64,000 nt of DNA from Mesostigma viride (taxonomy: Eukaryota; Streptophyta; Mesostigmatophyceae; Mesostigmatales; Mesostigmataceae), in contig RPFO01000575.1 of the NCBI GenBank assembly GCA_009746045.1, positions 62,001-126,000 of the forward strand, in the 5' to 3' direction. The notes under the pieces are model-generated. The model saw nothing but the letters and a program-made list of their open reading frames with translations. It was not told where the DNA came from and ran no database searches. This document shows positions 10,306 to 20,665 of this stretch, piece by piece. The position numbers were made by a program, and so were the translations under genes. Numbering within the stretch: the stretch's first letter is position 1; each line of letters starts with the position of its first letter.

Positions 10306-12094
10306 CTAGGCGTCCCCCCTATGGGGCAGGGTTGCCTGCTTGCCATAGGGGTTCATCAAGTGGTACAACAGCTGGTATTGGTCAGCTGCCTGCTGAGGCA
10401 CTTTAGTGAGTGCATCAGCAGCGTTGTGTTTGTCCTCCACGTGACGGGTGGACTCCCAGTAGGTGGACTCCTGTTTAAGGACCACCCAGTCAAGATCAGT
10501 GTGCACAGCATAGGGGTTAGCAAGGAAACTGAGGACTGACTGACTGTCAGTGAGCAAGTGTGCCACCACCCCAGCATTGCTGCCTGCTTGCATCTGCAAC
10601 CAAACCAGCACATGATTCAAGTACCTGGCATGAAGCACTGCTGACACCACTGCCCTGCACTCAGCAGCATTGCTGCTGACAGCCTTGCGTCTATGCAACC
10701 GGCTGTACCATGAAATGAGAGACAAGGGTGCATCATCATTCTGCACAAAATACAAGCCTGACTCCCTTGCCTGCAACTTGGTAATCTGCCTGGACTCCAT
10801 GGAACTATCCATCATAGCTTGGATGTGAATGGTTTTGTGGAGATCCAAAGTGCAAGATAAGGGGAGGGCCTTCCTGGAGAGTTTTGGTGATGGCTTTGTG
10901 ACCTACTTGCATCAAGACATCATCATCAACTCTGCTAACCACAGCCAGGTGAGGTGCACACGTTGAGCACAACCACCCCAGCTTGCCTCTAATGGTAGGA
11001 CAGGCTCCAGGTTTGATTTTTGTTTGCAAAACCTCCAAGCAGCTGTGCATGTAATCATTGGGAGAATAGAGTGCACACACCCACTGGTTTTGATGCTGCT
11101 GGAGTTGTAACATTGTGCCACAAAATTTTATGGCAGTGGTGCCCAGCTCTACTTGCTTGCCAATCTCAAAATGCTGTGACACTTGTTGAATAAAATCATC
11201 TACAGCACGCCTTGGCCCAGCAATCAGCTGATCATCCCCATGCCACACAAAGGTGAGTATGCCATGAGGGTGTGGGACCACAAAGAAGCAAGGGTCTATG
11301 TCATCATATCTAGCCCCTAGCTTTTCAAACACAGCCTGAGCTGACATCCTGAAAATGCGAGGAGCTGATTGCAGCCCTTCAACACCTATGTTAGCTTTCA
11401 GGTACTGCTGAGGGATGTGTTTTGCCCAAACTCTGGGAGTGGAGACTACATACACCTGACCATGCCACACTTGTTGTGCTATCTCAGGTGAGCCTTTCAG
11501 GAAAGCCCTTTTAATGTCTGTAGCCTTACATACATAGTCATCCCCATCATTGAGATGACCCACAAAGACAGACAGCAAGATTTTTAGGGATGTTTGCTGA
11601 ATGCCTGGCGTGTACAACTCTGCCTCTGTCAGATCAGTGGTGCCCTTGAACTCTGTCACACAAGGTCTAGCATGAAAGATGACTGACCCATCTGCTGCTG
11701 GCTTATGTTTACACACAAACTTCAGGCGCAAGTGCTTGCACCCTGCAGGCTTTTTGTCAATAGGTGTGACAGGTGGAGTATGAGAAGGACTAAGAGGATC
11801 TGGCACTACCCATTCTTCCCTGGCCTTGTTAAAGGCCTCCACCCATTTTAGGAATCCTATGTGTGTGCGACAGTCTTGCTCTATCTGTTCATAAGAAAGA
11901 GGAGACATTTTAGCCACATCATGCTTGCCCAATCCAAATGAGTTGGGATGAAGTTTTTGGTTGTGAACCAAGTCTGCCACACAGGGTTCTTGCCCTGGGG
12001 CATACTTGGGTGTAGCAAATTTTACAGAAGCAATGTTGGTGTTAAGAAGTTTTTCAAGAGAAATTTTGAAATGATTCAGATCAACACCACCCAT
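10306..12094 (-). pseudogene. pol: RT and RNase H of B1 (frameshifted)
   Basis: RT is open from 12,094 to 10,805 and RNase H from 10,848 to the TAG at 10,306; the two are out of frame. RT carries DIKRAFLKG, VEGLQSAPRIF, DPCFFV and VWHGDDQLIAG, so the catalytic pair is in HGDD rather than YVDD. RNase H shows MMDSSMESRQITK, NAAECRAV, LTDSQSV and NAADALTK. The break between RT and RNase H is a small deletion relative to B2 (22,369-23,878), where RT and most of RNase H form one ORF. It is also out of frame with the integrase ORF at 12,076. Confidence 0.85.
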
Positions 12095-13998
12095 GTCCTG
12101 GATGGATAGTCTATCACTGGAGATATGACACCAGGGTAACAGAGAAAAGGATCCCCCAACAAAGCATTCCCTTTATAACCTTCCAATACCTGAAAAGGAG
12201 TGGGGATACCGAGTATAGTCAACATGACCTGACCTAATACCTTGAGGGATGACTGCCCTGAGAAATCAGCCACATGGTGCCAGGGTGAAGGTTCCAAAGG
12301 CATATGGGGCACAGCCAGGGCACTGATAATGCTGACCTGGGCTTGTGTGTCCACTGCAACCATAAATGGGCTATTGTCATTCTGCCCAACCTTCCCCACC
12401 TTAGCTGATCCTGCAGCAGTTTGAGCTTTAGCTCTATGAGCTGCTTGTAAAATGCGAACAGCGTCTGCTAGGCTGCGTTTGGAAGGTGCAGCTAGTGGCT
12501 GAGCTATGTTCACACTTGAAGAGGTGATAGGTTGCTGATCACCTGTTTTGCCAATGTGACCCTCTGCTGCAGGGGGCCAAGCCTGCAGTGACTGCCTACA
12601 ATCATCAAGGGTGACCTGGGTGTCACAGTGGGTGTGGCTCTCACACTCACCAGTGGGTGTTCCAAACAACCACTCACTGGGCAACGCTGGGATGCCAGGC
12701 AACTGTACAGGGCTGTCGGCCAACAGCTCTTCCTCCTCTGCCACGTCTGACACAGTTGGAAAATACAATTTCATCCTGTGAGGTGAACACCTGTGAATCT
12801 TTCCCGTGTCATTGTGTTTAACTAACACTGTCCTGCCAGTGGTGTTAAACTTTAGGATGGTGGCTGGCCCATGCCAGGTACCCACCTTGCCTAGTCCCGA
12901 CTCCTTGTAGAATAGGACCTGATCCCCTTCTCTGAAGGTGGGACGTGGATGCTTTGCATCCTTGACAGCTAACCTGCTAGCTGTCTGTGCTCGCTGTGCG
13001 TTGTATAGGGCTAGTACCTCAGGTGGATAAATGCCTGCATGCAATCCATCTGGTGTAATGATCACCCCTTGTGGGGTTTTCATGAGTGGCCTCCTGTTGA
13101 GGACTTGGCACAACCTGGTGGACCACAGAGCTCTGTCAGCATATGACCCACTGTCAGCCAGCAGATTGCCATCTTCTTTGGCTACAAGGGTTTTAATGGA
13201 CCTGATGGCCCTTTCAATAATGCCTTGCCTCTCATGATCTTCTAGCCCAGCCAGATCAATAGCCTCACACCCTGGTTCATTGGCAAGACACGTGAACTGC
13301 TGATCCAGTAACAATGCCTCCACAGGGTAGTACCTGGCCTGAGCAATCAAGAGAGCCCTGAGCAACTGTGTCTTGTCCATTCCAGGTAATGGTTCAATGG
13401 TTGTGTACCTTGACCATGCATCTTTAAGTGCCAAGTAAGATTGTCCTTTGATATGAAAGACATCTCCTACCACCCTGCCCTTGCACTTAGGTGGGGTAGC
13501 TACATGCCACTTAGGGGGTTTGGGTGCATTGAACTGACAATGCTGGCAGTGGGATCTGACCACCTGGCATGCACGTCTGAGTGCTGCCCCCCCTATTGCT
13601 GCTGCCACCACCTCTGCACTCACTTCATGCCCATAAAGGAAATGCAACTGCAAAGCAAGCTCCTGAAAACTGATCTGAGCATCCTCTGCTGGGGACACTC
13701 TGCACACCTTGGGAACCATAGATGTGAAGGTTGGTTTAGAGACATAATCTTCTGAAACCAGCTGTAGCACCTTTCCAGAACTGCTCACTGCTCTGACAGT
13801 GGGGCATGCAGATGAAAGAGGTGAAGCAGGCACACTCAAGCCAGCATGAGAGGGAGACTCACACTTCTTGCCGTAAGGAGGCCGCTTGCAGTCCTTGGGG
13901 TCACCGTGGGGCGGCCCGTGGCACTTGTGGCACAGGACGTCCAAATGCCCCAGCTCGTCCACGTTCTTGCGGCAGGTGGGCCGCAGGTGGTACTTCAT
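12076..13998 (-). CDS. pol: Second zinc knuckle, integrase and protease-like domain of B1
   Basis: This 640-residue ORF begins inside the zinc-knuckle region of Gag (the second knuckle CHKCHGPPHGDPKDC is visible near its start) and is not a natural start. The integrase has HFLYGH plus CQHC as the N-terminal zinc site, then Asp (DVFHIKG), Asp (LLLDQQF) and Glu (GIIERAI). Near the C-terminus come VAVDTQAQVSII and ALLGDPFL, the two signatures of a retropepsin fold, with Gln where the usual catalytic loop has Gly. The protease-like part thus lies between integrase and RT, as in family A. Two missing bases near 12,115 separate it from RT. Confidence 0.85.
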   Translation of the reverse strand: MKYHLRPTCRKNVDELGHLDVLCHKCHGPPHGDPKDCKRPPYGKKCESPSHAGLSVPASPLSSACPTVRAVSSSGKVLQLVSEDYVSKPTFTSMVPKVCRVSPAEDAQISFQELALQLHFLYGHEVSAEVVAAAIGGAALRRACQVVRSHCQHCQFNAPKPPKWHVATPPKCKGRVVGDVFHIKGQSYLALKDAWSRYTTIEPLPGMDKTQLLRALLIAQARYYPVEALLLDQQFTCLANEPGCEAIDLAGLEDHERQGIIERAIRSIKTLVAKEDGNLLADSGSYADRALWSTRLCQVLNRRPLMKTPQGVIITPDGLHAGIYPPEVLALYNAQRAQTASRLAVKDAKHPRPTFREGDQVLFYKESGLGKVGTWHGPATILKFNTTGRTVLVKHNDTGKIHRCSPHRMKLYFPTVSDVAEEEELLADSPVQLPGIPALPSEWLFGTPTGECESHTHCDTQVTLDDCRQSLQAWPPAAEGHIGKTGDQQPITSSSVNIAQPLAAPSKRSLADAVRILQAAHRAKAQTAAGSAKVGKVGQNDNSPFMVAVDTQAQVSIISALAVPHMPLEPSPWHHVADFSGQSSLKVLGQVMLTILGIPTPFQVLEGYKGNALLGDPFLCYPGVISPVIDYPSRTWVVLI

Positions 13999-14049
13999 GC
14001 CACAGCGGGTGCACCGCTGAGAAGACTTGTCCTCCTTGTCCTGCTTCTT

Positions 14050-14123
<74 letters not shown>

Positions 14124-16787
14124 GCTGTTGCTGTTGTTGTTGTTGTTGCTGGAGCTGCCCCCCTTGGAGGGAGACTGCCCCTTACCCTTGCCCTTGCCCC
14201 AGCCCCTGCCCTTGCCCTTGCCCTTGCCCTTGCCCTTGCCCTTGCCCTTAAACATTTGTCCCAGCAGGGACTTCACTTCTGCCATGGTGACAGGTCTCTT
14301 GCTCCTGTCTTCCCTCTCCCTATCCTCCTCCTCCCTCTCTTCCCCCCTGACCCTCTTTACAGAGGTGCCCATGGCCCCCTGGCTAAGGGGAGCCAAGGCC
14401 AGCTTGATATAATCCAATGCCTCCTTCATGTCCTCCCAGTACTTTGCCATTCCTGTTGCAAGCATAGCGTAGGTGTTTTTGTCAAGTTTGAGTTTCTCAA
14501 GGAAGGAACGCAGCAAGAACTTGTGATCTAGCTGCTGGACATCAGGACGTGCTTTGATGGCTAGCTCATATTTCTTTGTCTCAGCCACATAGTCCACTGA
14601 TGTGACCCTGTATTCCTCTACCCACCTGAATGCCCCATATATGTCCACAGATGAGGGGGTGGAGAGGAGGTCAGTTAGCTCCTTCATGAAAGCCTCCCAA
14701 ACTGCCCTAGCCTGCGTGTCCTGCCACTTGGGATACCTACGCTGGAAGACAAGGATGAGATTCTGAATCTGAGAGGAGGACTGATGGTAAAAATCCCCCT
14801 GCATGAGAGATCCAAACCAATTCTTGACATTCAGTTCCTCCCTAGCCAGCTGAAGAGAGAGAAGTGCATGATTCCCCTGCTCCCTAGTATACCCCTCAGG
14901 CAGCCCCCTGACATTAATCCTATCCACAGGACGGTTTTCATTGTAAGTGGGCAACCTAGAGGGGGATGCAGGGGGAGAGGGAGAAGATGGTGTTGCTGCT
15001 GCAGCATTCACAGGAGAGACATGCTGAGAGGGAAGTGCTACTTGAGTGAGCTGAGCAGGAGGGCAAGCATGGGCTGTGTAGGAGGGTTAGACAACATAGG
15101 GGTGGGCTGGGTGGGGGTGTGAGTGTGTGTCACTTCCCGCCTCCTGCTGCGGGCCTCCTCCCAATCATGGAAGGTGGGAGAGAGGGACACTTCATCGTCA
15201 GTAGGGTTAGTAAAATCATGATGCAGCCAGGTAGGCAACCACCTACCCGCCCCTCAGGATGGCATTGTGCAGGAGCTCCAGGAGTCGCACCAGGCGAACC
15301 CTGTTGCCCTGCACCCTCCTCCCTGAGAGGAGAGCCTGCAGGGCAGGCAGCAGGTCGTCGCACACCCTGCGTGTGCCCTCTGGAGGTTGGGCAAGCCCAG
15401 GATGTGCGTGATAATCGCACACACCAGGCTGCCCGCCTCCGCGACGTGCATCTGCTGGCTCCGGTCGGCCAGCCCACGGAAGGAGGCTGTGGCTGTCTGT
15501 ATGGCACGCCACACGGCCTCATCACCCAGGGTGATGAAGTCCCGACCTTCCAGGTCGCCTCCAGCTGTGCTGGCTGCTGCCCAGCTGGTGGGACCCTGAG
15601 GCCCCTCCGGCCCTGCCAGGGACTTGTCCTTGTTGCGGCTAGAGGGGGCCTGCCCCCCAGAGCCGCTGGAGGTGCCCGTGACACCCTCCATGGGGGCTGC
15701 ATCCCCCGCCAGCGCCGGAGGCGCCGGCGTCGCTGCCGGGGTCCCTGCGACCCCGGGCGCTTGTGTCGCCGCCGGGGTCCCTGCGACCCCGGTGGCCTCC
15801 TCAGCCACCTGGCCCCCCACGCTGGGCGGGGGAGCCCGCGGCTGAGGTTGGACCCTCTGACCTGCCAGAGGGTCCTGGGTGGCTTCACCACCCATGGGCG
15901 TGTTGGGGCGTCTGCCGCCCCGCGCTCCGTCGCAGGCGGCATCGCAGCCGCCTCACGCCTCTCCGGGCCCCAGCCAACTGGCGTGACTTGGGGCCACGGC
16001 CCCAACGGAGTCAGCGCGATCTCCTGGTGGCGACCACGCGCAGCGCCTCTCTCTGACGCTGCCTGGACGCCCACTGATCAACAGTGCCGGGGTTTCGCCG
16101 CGGCCGATTGGCGTAACACCACAGCCAAACTGCCACCTGAATCAGGTGGAACTGCATCCTCAAACGACCTCGATCATCGTTGCGTCCGATGAACCTATCG
16201 CATGGATCGGCTCATCTGCCATCAACTGAAAACGTTGCCGAATGATCCAGCCGTTCACCGAAATGAACGCTGGGATGTCGTCCTCCCCAATGGGGAGAAA
16301 TGGGGTGGGCGCCCGAACGCGACCGGGGGCGGAACATGTTCCCCATACCGGTCAATGTCCATGATGGCCATCTGTCGGCCCACGGAAAGATTGCCAGACG
16401 TCGCAGGTGTCTGCGACGAAAGCTCGAGCGAAGGCCGAGGCCTCGCAGGCTGCACCTCCCCATCCTCCTCGAGGAATCACTCCGCTCACGACCCCCGTCA
16501 CCTGCGACGGGGGAATTGCGTGCCCGGGGGACCTGCCCCCCAGGTGCCATGGCGGACGAACCGCCAGTGGCAAACGGACGACCGCTCGCCATCCCCCGGG
16601 CGCCGGGCCCCACCTGCGGGGTCCGACGCCTGGGGTGGTCGGCGACCACCGTGCGGAAGGTGACGTTGGGCGTCACCCTCGCATCGTTGGTGGAGGGCGT
16701 GCCCTCCGGCGAGAGTCGGGGTGAGGTGCGCCGGGCAGGCGCCTTCCCCTTGTTGTTGTTGTTGTTGTCGCCGTTGTTGGAAGCCAT
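13995..16787 (-). pseudogene. gag: Gag of B1, several frameshifts
   Basis: The ATG at 16,787 reads MASNNGDNNNNN, the same start as in B2 and B3. Segments at 16,212-16,787, 15,130-16,074 and 13,995-15,011 are collinear with the intact 1,040-residue B2 ORF but lie in different frames. The last segment ends in a long Asn tract encoded by an AAC repeat, and a slip there puts the zinc knuckles in another frame. Before the Asn tract is a KGKGKG-rich linker. Confidence 0.8.
14048..14155 (-). repeat. AAC/GTT trinucleotide microsatellite in B1 gag
   Basis: A nearly pure (GTT)n tract of about 100 bases on the plus strand encodes poly-Asn in the element. It is much longer than the interrupted tract at the same place in B2 (36,535-36,615). 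It is the probable site of the gag frame slip. Confidence 0.85.
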
Positions 16788-16814
16788 ATTTTTTTGATTT
16801 GCGAAAAAAATAAA

Positions 16815-16828
16815 AACTTTTCAGTCCA
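16815..16828 (-). promoter_or_regulatory. Primer-binding site of B1
   Basis: In element orientation the bases right after the LTR end AACT are TGGACTGAAAAGTT. TGG is the complement of a tRNA CCA tail, as expected for first-strand priming. The same bases follow the LTR in B2 and B3. This supports placing the LTR end at AACT. Confidence 0.7.
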
Positions 16829-17286
16829 AGTTGGATGGAGACTAGGGACGACGAACAACTGCTGAAGCTGAAAGCGAATGGTGATTGTATTAGCAATAAT
16901 ACAATGAGAGAGCAATGGAAGCTGAGGGCTCAGAATGGAACGTCTGGGCAAACTCGGGTCCTGCGGCACTCCCCAGTGCTACGCCTATATGCCTATGGCG
17001 GTGCTACCTGCAGCACCTCACCAGTGGACAACTGTACACTGCAATGCCATGCGACCACGTCACTAGCATCAACTACACTCGGCCCGTCCAGAACCGGATA
17101 ACCTGGGTCTGGCGGGTCGAGCTAGAGTCTAGGCACAGTCTGGCACTAACCGCACATCGGTCCACATGACACCTCAGTACCGTACACCCTGCCGTACTGT
17201 ACTGAGGTGTCCCGCTCAGCCGCGGTAGGCAATACGCGGCGCGCAGGCCGGAAATCCGTGTGTCAGCCTAAGCATCTCATCTAACT
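16829..17286 (-). repeat. 5' LTR of B1
   Basis: A 458-bp LTR with AGTT...AACT ends in element orientation. The TSD CCCCG follows at 17,287-17,291. Confidence 0.92.
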
Positions 17287-17291
17287 CCCCG

Positions 17292-17523
17292 AGTTTGTCA
17301 TCGATGCTCTGCCGGCCGCCCTCGCGGCACACACTGAGGTACTGCCCTTGATTGCGCGCCTTCATGATTCGCAGACCAAGGGTCTGCTTCTGTGGTTTTG
17401 CGCTCACCCTCGCGTCGTTCACTGGCTCCGGGGCGCTCTTCCGGCTCAGGTCCGGCTGGCCGCCGAGGGCCACGACGAACGCATCCAGTCGGCCTTGGCG
17501 CAGCTGGTCCCGGGCCCCGACCT
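17292..17523 (+). pseudogene. Reverse transcriptase ORF D, part 2
   Basis: The frame continues from 8,880 as EFVIDALPAALAAH and runs to GPDL, where B3 interrupts it. The content (LHDSQTKGLLLWFCAHPRVVHWLRG) matches the post-RT region usual in this RT family. Confidence 0.8.
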
Positions 17524-17980
17524 AGTTAGATGAGATGCTTAGGCTGACACACGGATTTCCGGCCTGCGCGCCGCGTATTGCCTACCGCGGCTGAGCGGGA
17601 CACCTCAGTACAGTACGGCAGGGTGTACGGTACTGAGGTGTCATGTGGACCGATGTGCGGTTAGTGCCAGACTGTGCCTAGACTCTAGCTCGACCCGCCA
17701 GACCCGGGTTATCCGGTTCTGGACGGGCCGAGTGTAGTCGATGCTAGTGACGTGGTCGCATGGCATTGCAGTGTACAGTTGTCCACTGGTCGTGTGCTGC
17801 AGGTAGCACCGCCATAGGCATATAGGCGTAGCACTGGGGAGTGCCACAGCACCCGAGTTTGCCCAGACGTTCCATTCTGAGCCCTCAGCTTCCATTGCTC
17901 TCTCATTGTATTATTGTAATACAATCATCATTCGCTCTCAGCTTTCGCAGTTGTTCGTCGTCCCTAGTCTCCATCCAACT
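17524..17980 (+). repeat. 5' LTR of B3
   Basis: A 457-bp LTR with AGTTAGATGAG at the start and CATCCAACT at the end. It lies inverted relative to the B1 LTR at 16,829-17,286, with 237 bp between them, so the pair forms a large inverted repeat. Confidence 0.9.
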
Positions 17981-18025
17981 TGGACTGAAAAGTTCGATAT
18001 TTTTTTTTACAATCAAAAAAAAGAT

Positions 18026-18519
18026 ATGGCTTCCAACAACGGCAACAACGGCAACAACAACAAGGGGAAGGCGCTTGCCAGGCGCACCTCACCCCGCCTT
18101 TCGCCGGAGGGCACGCCCTCCACCAACGATGCGAGGGTGACGCCCAACGTCACCTTCCGCACGGTGGTCGCTGACCACCCCAGGCGTCGGGGCCCGCAGG
18201 TGGGGCCCGGCGCCCGGGGGATGGCGAGCGGTCGGCCGTTTGCCACTGGCGGTTCGTCCGCCATGGCACCTGGGGGGCAGGTCCCCCGGGCACGACATTC
18301 CCCCGTCGCAGGTGACGGGGGTCGTGAGCGGAGTGATTCCTCTGAGGAGGATGGGGAGGTGCAGCCTGCGAGGTCACGGCCCTCGCTCGAGATTTCGACA
18401 CAGACGCCTGCGACGTCTGGTAACCTTTCCGTGGGCCGACAGATGGCCATCATGGACATTGACCGGTATGGGGCACATGTTCCGCCCCCGGTCGCGTTCG
18501 GGCGCCCCCCCCATTTTCT
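18026..18519 (+). pseudogene. gag: Gag fragment of B3
   Basis: The ATG reads MASNNGNNGNNNKGK and the frame follows B-family Gag to HVPPPVAFGRPPHF, where the element ends. The ORF then runs a few codons into D sequence. Confidence 0.85.
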
Positions 18520-18524
18520 GACCT

Positions 18525-18961
18525 CCCGCCACATGCTATTCGCATTGCCTCCCTGCCTGCACGGATGGGTGGCTGTGGTCTGACTCGTGCCGCCCGGCTG
18601 GCCCCAGCAGCATTTTTGGGCTCCGTCGCTCAGTCGTGGGCGGAAAGCTGCCGGCTCCTGCCCCTTTTGGCAACGGCAGCGCCTGACCTCCTGGACCCCA
18701 GCAGCCCTTTGCCCTTCGTCACCGCCATCCAGGAGGCCTATGCTGAGATCCAACAGGCCTGTTCTCCCGTCCGTGCCGCTCAGGCGGTACAGCGCCACCT
18801 CCCTCGCGGCACTCCCTCGGTCGCCTCCGTTCAATCTGCCGCCGCATTCCCTGCTCGCGTCATCGATAAACACCAGAAAACCTACGCGGGTATTCTGCAC
18901 ACGGCTGATTGGATTGCTCTTTTCGCGGACCTCAACGCCCAGGGACGTGCGTGGCTGTTCT
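18525..18961 (+). pseudogene. Reverse transcriptase ORF D, part 3
   Basis: It resumes after the B3 TSD as PPHAIRIASLPARMGGCGLTRAARLAPAAF, a block that follows the RT thumb in this family. It runs to NAQGRAWL, where B2 begins. Possibly a few more codons follow after 39,774. Confidence 0.75.
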
Positions 18962-19418
18962 AGTTGGATCGAGTCTAACGACGATGGACAACTGCTGAGA
19001 GCTGAAAGGAAGCGATTGTTGTATTAGCAATAATACAATGAGAGTGGTGGAAGCTTGAGGGCTCAGAATGGAACGTCTGGGCAAACTCGGGTGCTGCGGC
19101 ACTCCCCAGTGCTACGCCTATATGCCTATGGCGGCGCTACCTGCAGCACCTACCAGTGGACAACTGTACACTGCAATGCCATGCGACCACGTCACTAGCA
19201 TCAACTACACTCGGCCCGTCCAGAACCGGATAACCCGGGTCTGGCGGGTCGAGCTAGAGTCTAGGCACAGTCTGGCAGTAACCGCACATCGGTCCACATG
19301 ACACCTCAGTACCGTACACCCTGCCGTACAGTACTGAGGTGTCCCGCTCAGCCGCGGTAGGCAATACGCGGCGCGCAGGCCGGAAATCCGTGTGTCAGCC
19401 TAAGCATCTCATCTAACT
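18962..19418 (-). repeat. 3' LTR of B2
   Basis: A 457-bp B-family LTR, close to the copy at 39,309-39,769. Its variants near the LTR end (GTTGGATCGAGTCTAACG on the plus strand) distinguish B2 from B1. Confidence 0.9.
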
Positions 19419-20492
19419 CCCATTATGTTTTCCTTTCAGGTTGAAGGCTAGCGACTTCAAGCCTGATCCTGCCCAGCTAGGAGACTGACTCCAAGCTGAC
19501 TGAGGTGCTGAGCAACTGACACCCATACTGCAACATCTGGACTGAAAAAGATGGGCCCCAGAACTCGTGCAATACTTGTGATGGCATCACGTTTAGCTCA
19601 ACATGCCCGGGGAGTTCCTCCTCCTCGCGAGCTCACAAGGGAGATAGCTATGCCTGTCTGCCTATCCAGGGAGTGCATCACCAGCCAAGAGAGCCATTGT
19701 AAAAAAATGCCAAGGTAACCGTTTAAGAGGTTCCATGTTGTTCCATCATCATCGCCCACTCAGAGAAAAAATACCCAGCCAGGCTGGGTCAACTGAGCTC
19801 AGGTTACCTGCAACCTGAGGGGTGACAGCTGACAGGTTTATTGCACCCTGCACTGTCCATGTTGCACCTGCACAACATGTGAGGACCAGCCACCACTGCC
19901 CTGCACAGAGGGGGCTGAAGTCCTAGTGACAGGTGACAGGACTATGACATCCTGGACCTGTCCACGTTGCACCTGCACAACGTGTGAGGACCAGCCACCC
20001 CTGCCCTGCACAGTGGTGACTGAAGTCCTGGTGACAGGTGACAGGAATATTGCATCCTGCACCTGTGCCGAGCACGTTGTACTAGACAACATGACAGCAC
20101 CCATGCCTCGACTGCCACTGAACAGTGAGGCCAGGTGGCCCAGGATATCCACAGTGAACTGGGGTCCTGGGTAACCACCTGTCAAGGGAGCTTTGACCCT
20201 CCACTTGAATGGGAGGCACCTGAGCCACTGAGCTCAAGGCCAATCCACCAAGGCATACAACCCTAGTGGAGAAAGAATGTGAGACACATCCCCTGCCCCC
20301 CTATGAAGGTGGGCATAACGAAATTCCATGGTGTTGAAAAAATCAAAACAGATTTTATTGTCATAGGGCACGCGGACGCATGAAAAAACAGACTCCAACC
20401 AACCCCCCGTGCTGGAAGCCACAACCTACCCCTTGGACCTGCCCAAGGGGTACTGGGTTACCTAGGCGGCCCTGGTCATGAACAGGACCCTG
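19419..20492 (-). other. 3' non-coding region of B2 with an internal duplication
   Basis: This is the counterpart of 9,339-10,305. A unit of roughly 110 bp around 19,858-20,060, with the repeated core ACCTGCACAAC.TGTGAGGACC, occurs twice here and once in B1. No gene is visible. Confidence 0.6.
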
Positions 20493-20665
20493 CTAGGCGT
20501 CCCCCCTATGGGGCAGGGTTGCCTGCTTGCCATAGGGGTTCATCAAGTGGTACAACAGCTGATATTGTTCAGCTGCCTGCTGAGGCACTTTAGTGAGTGC
20601 ATCAGCAGCGTTGTGTTTGTCCTCCACGTGACGGGTGGACTCCCAGTAGGTGGACTCCTGTTTAA
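20493..20665 (-). pseudogene. pol: C-terminal end of B2 RNase H
   Basis: The minus strand reads ESTYWESTRHVEDKHNAADALTK to the TAG at 20,493, as in B1. The upstream part is separated by the TTAA element at 20,666-22,364. Confidence 0.8.

Larger units (their letters stand above)
8881..17286 (-). mobile_element. Copia-like LTR retrotransposon B1
   Basis: The 8.4-kb element lies between two 458-bp LTRs and is read right to left: gag, integrase, protease-like, RT, RNase H. The flanking 5-bp duplication CCCCG is at 8,876-8,880 and 17,287-17,291. Removing the element and one duplicate restores the D reading frame through IGDPEFVID. The coding part is degraded by several frameshifts, and the outermost bases of the left LTR have changed from AGTT to AGAT. 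Confidence 0.93.
17524..18519 (+). mobile_element. Truncated copia-like element B3 with intact TSD
   Basis: B3 has a 457-bp 5' LTR, the TGG primer site and the first 165 or so codons of gag. It ends abruptly at ...CATTTTCT and has no 3' LTR. Even so, the 5-bp duplication GACCT flanks it at 17,519-17,523 and 18,520-18,524. Removing it restores the D frame through GPDLPPHAIRIASLP. This looks like integration of an incomplete cDNA rather than later deletion. Confidence 0.85.

Noticed and set aside
15119..16192. 357-codon plus-strand ORF in B1
   Set aside because: It lies antisense to the gag of B1, which aligns with the intact B2 gag on the minus strand.
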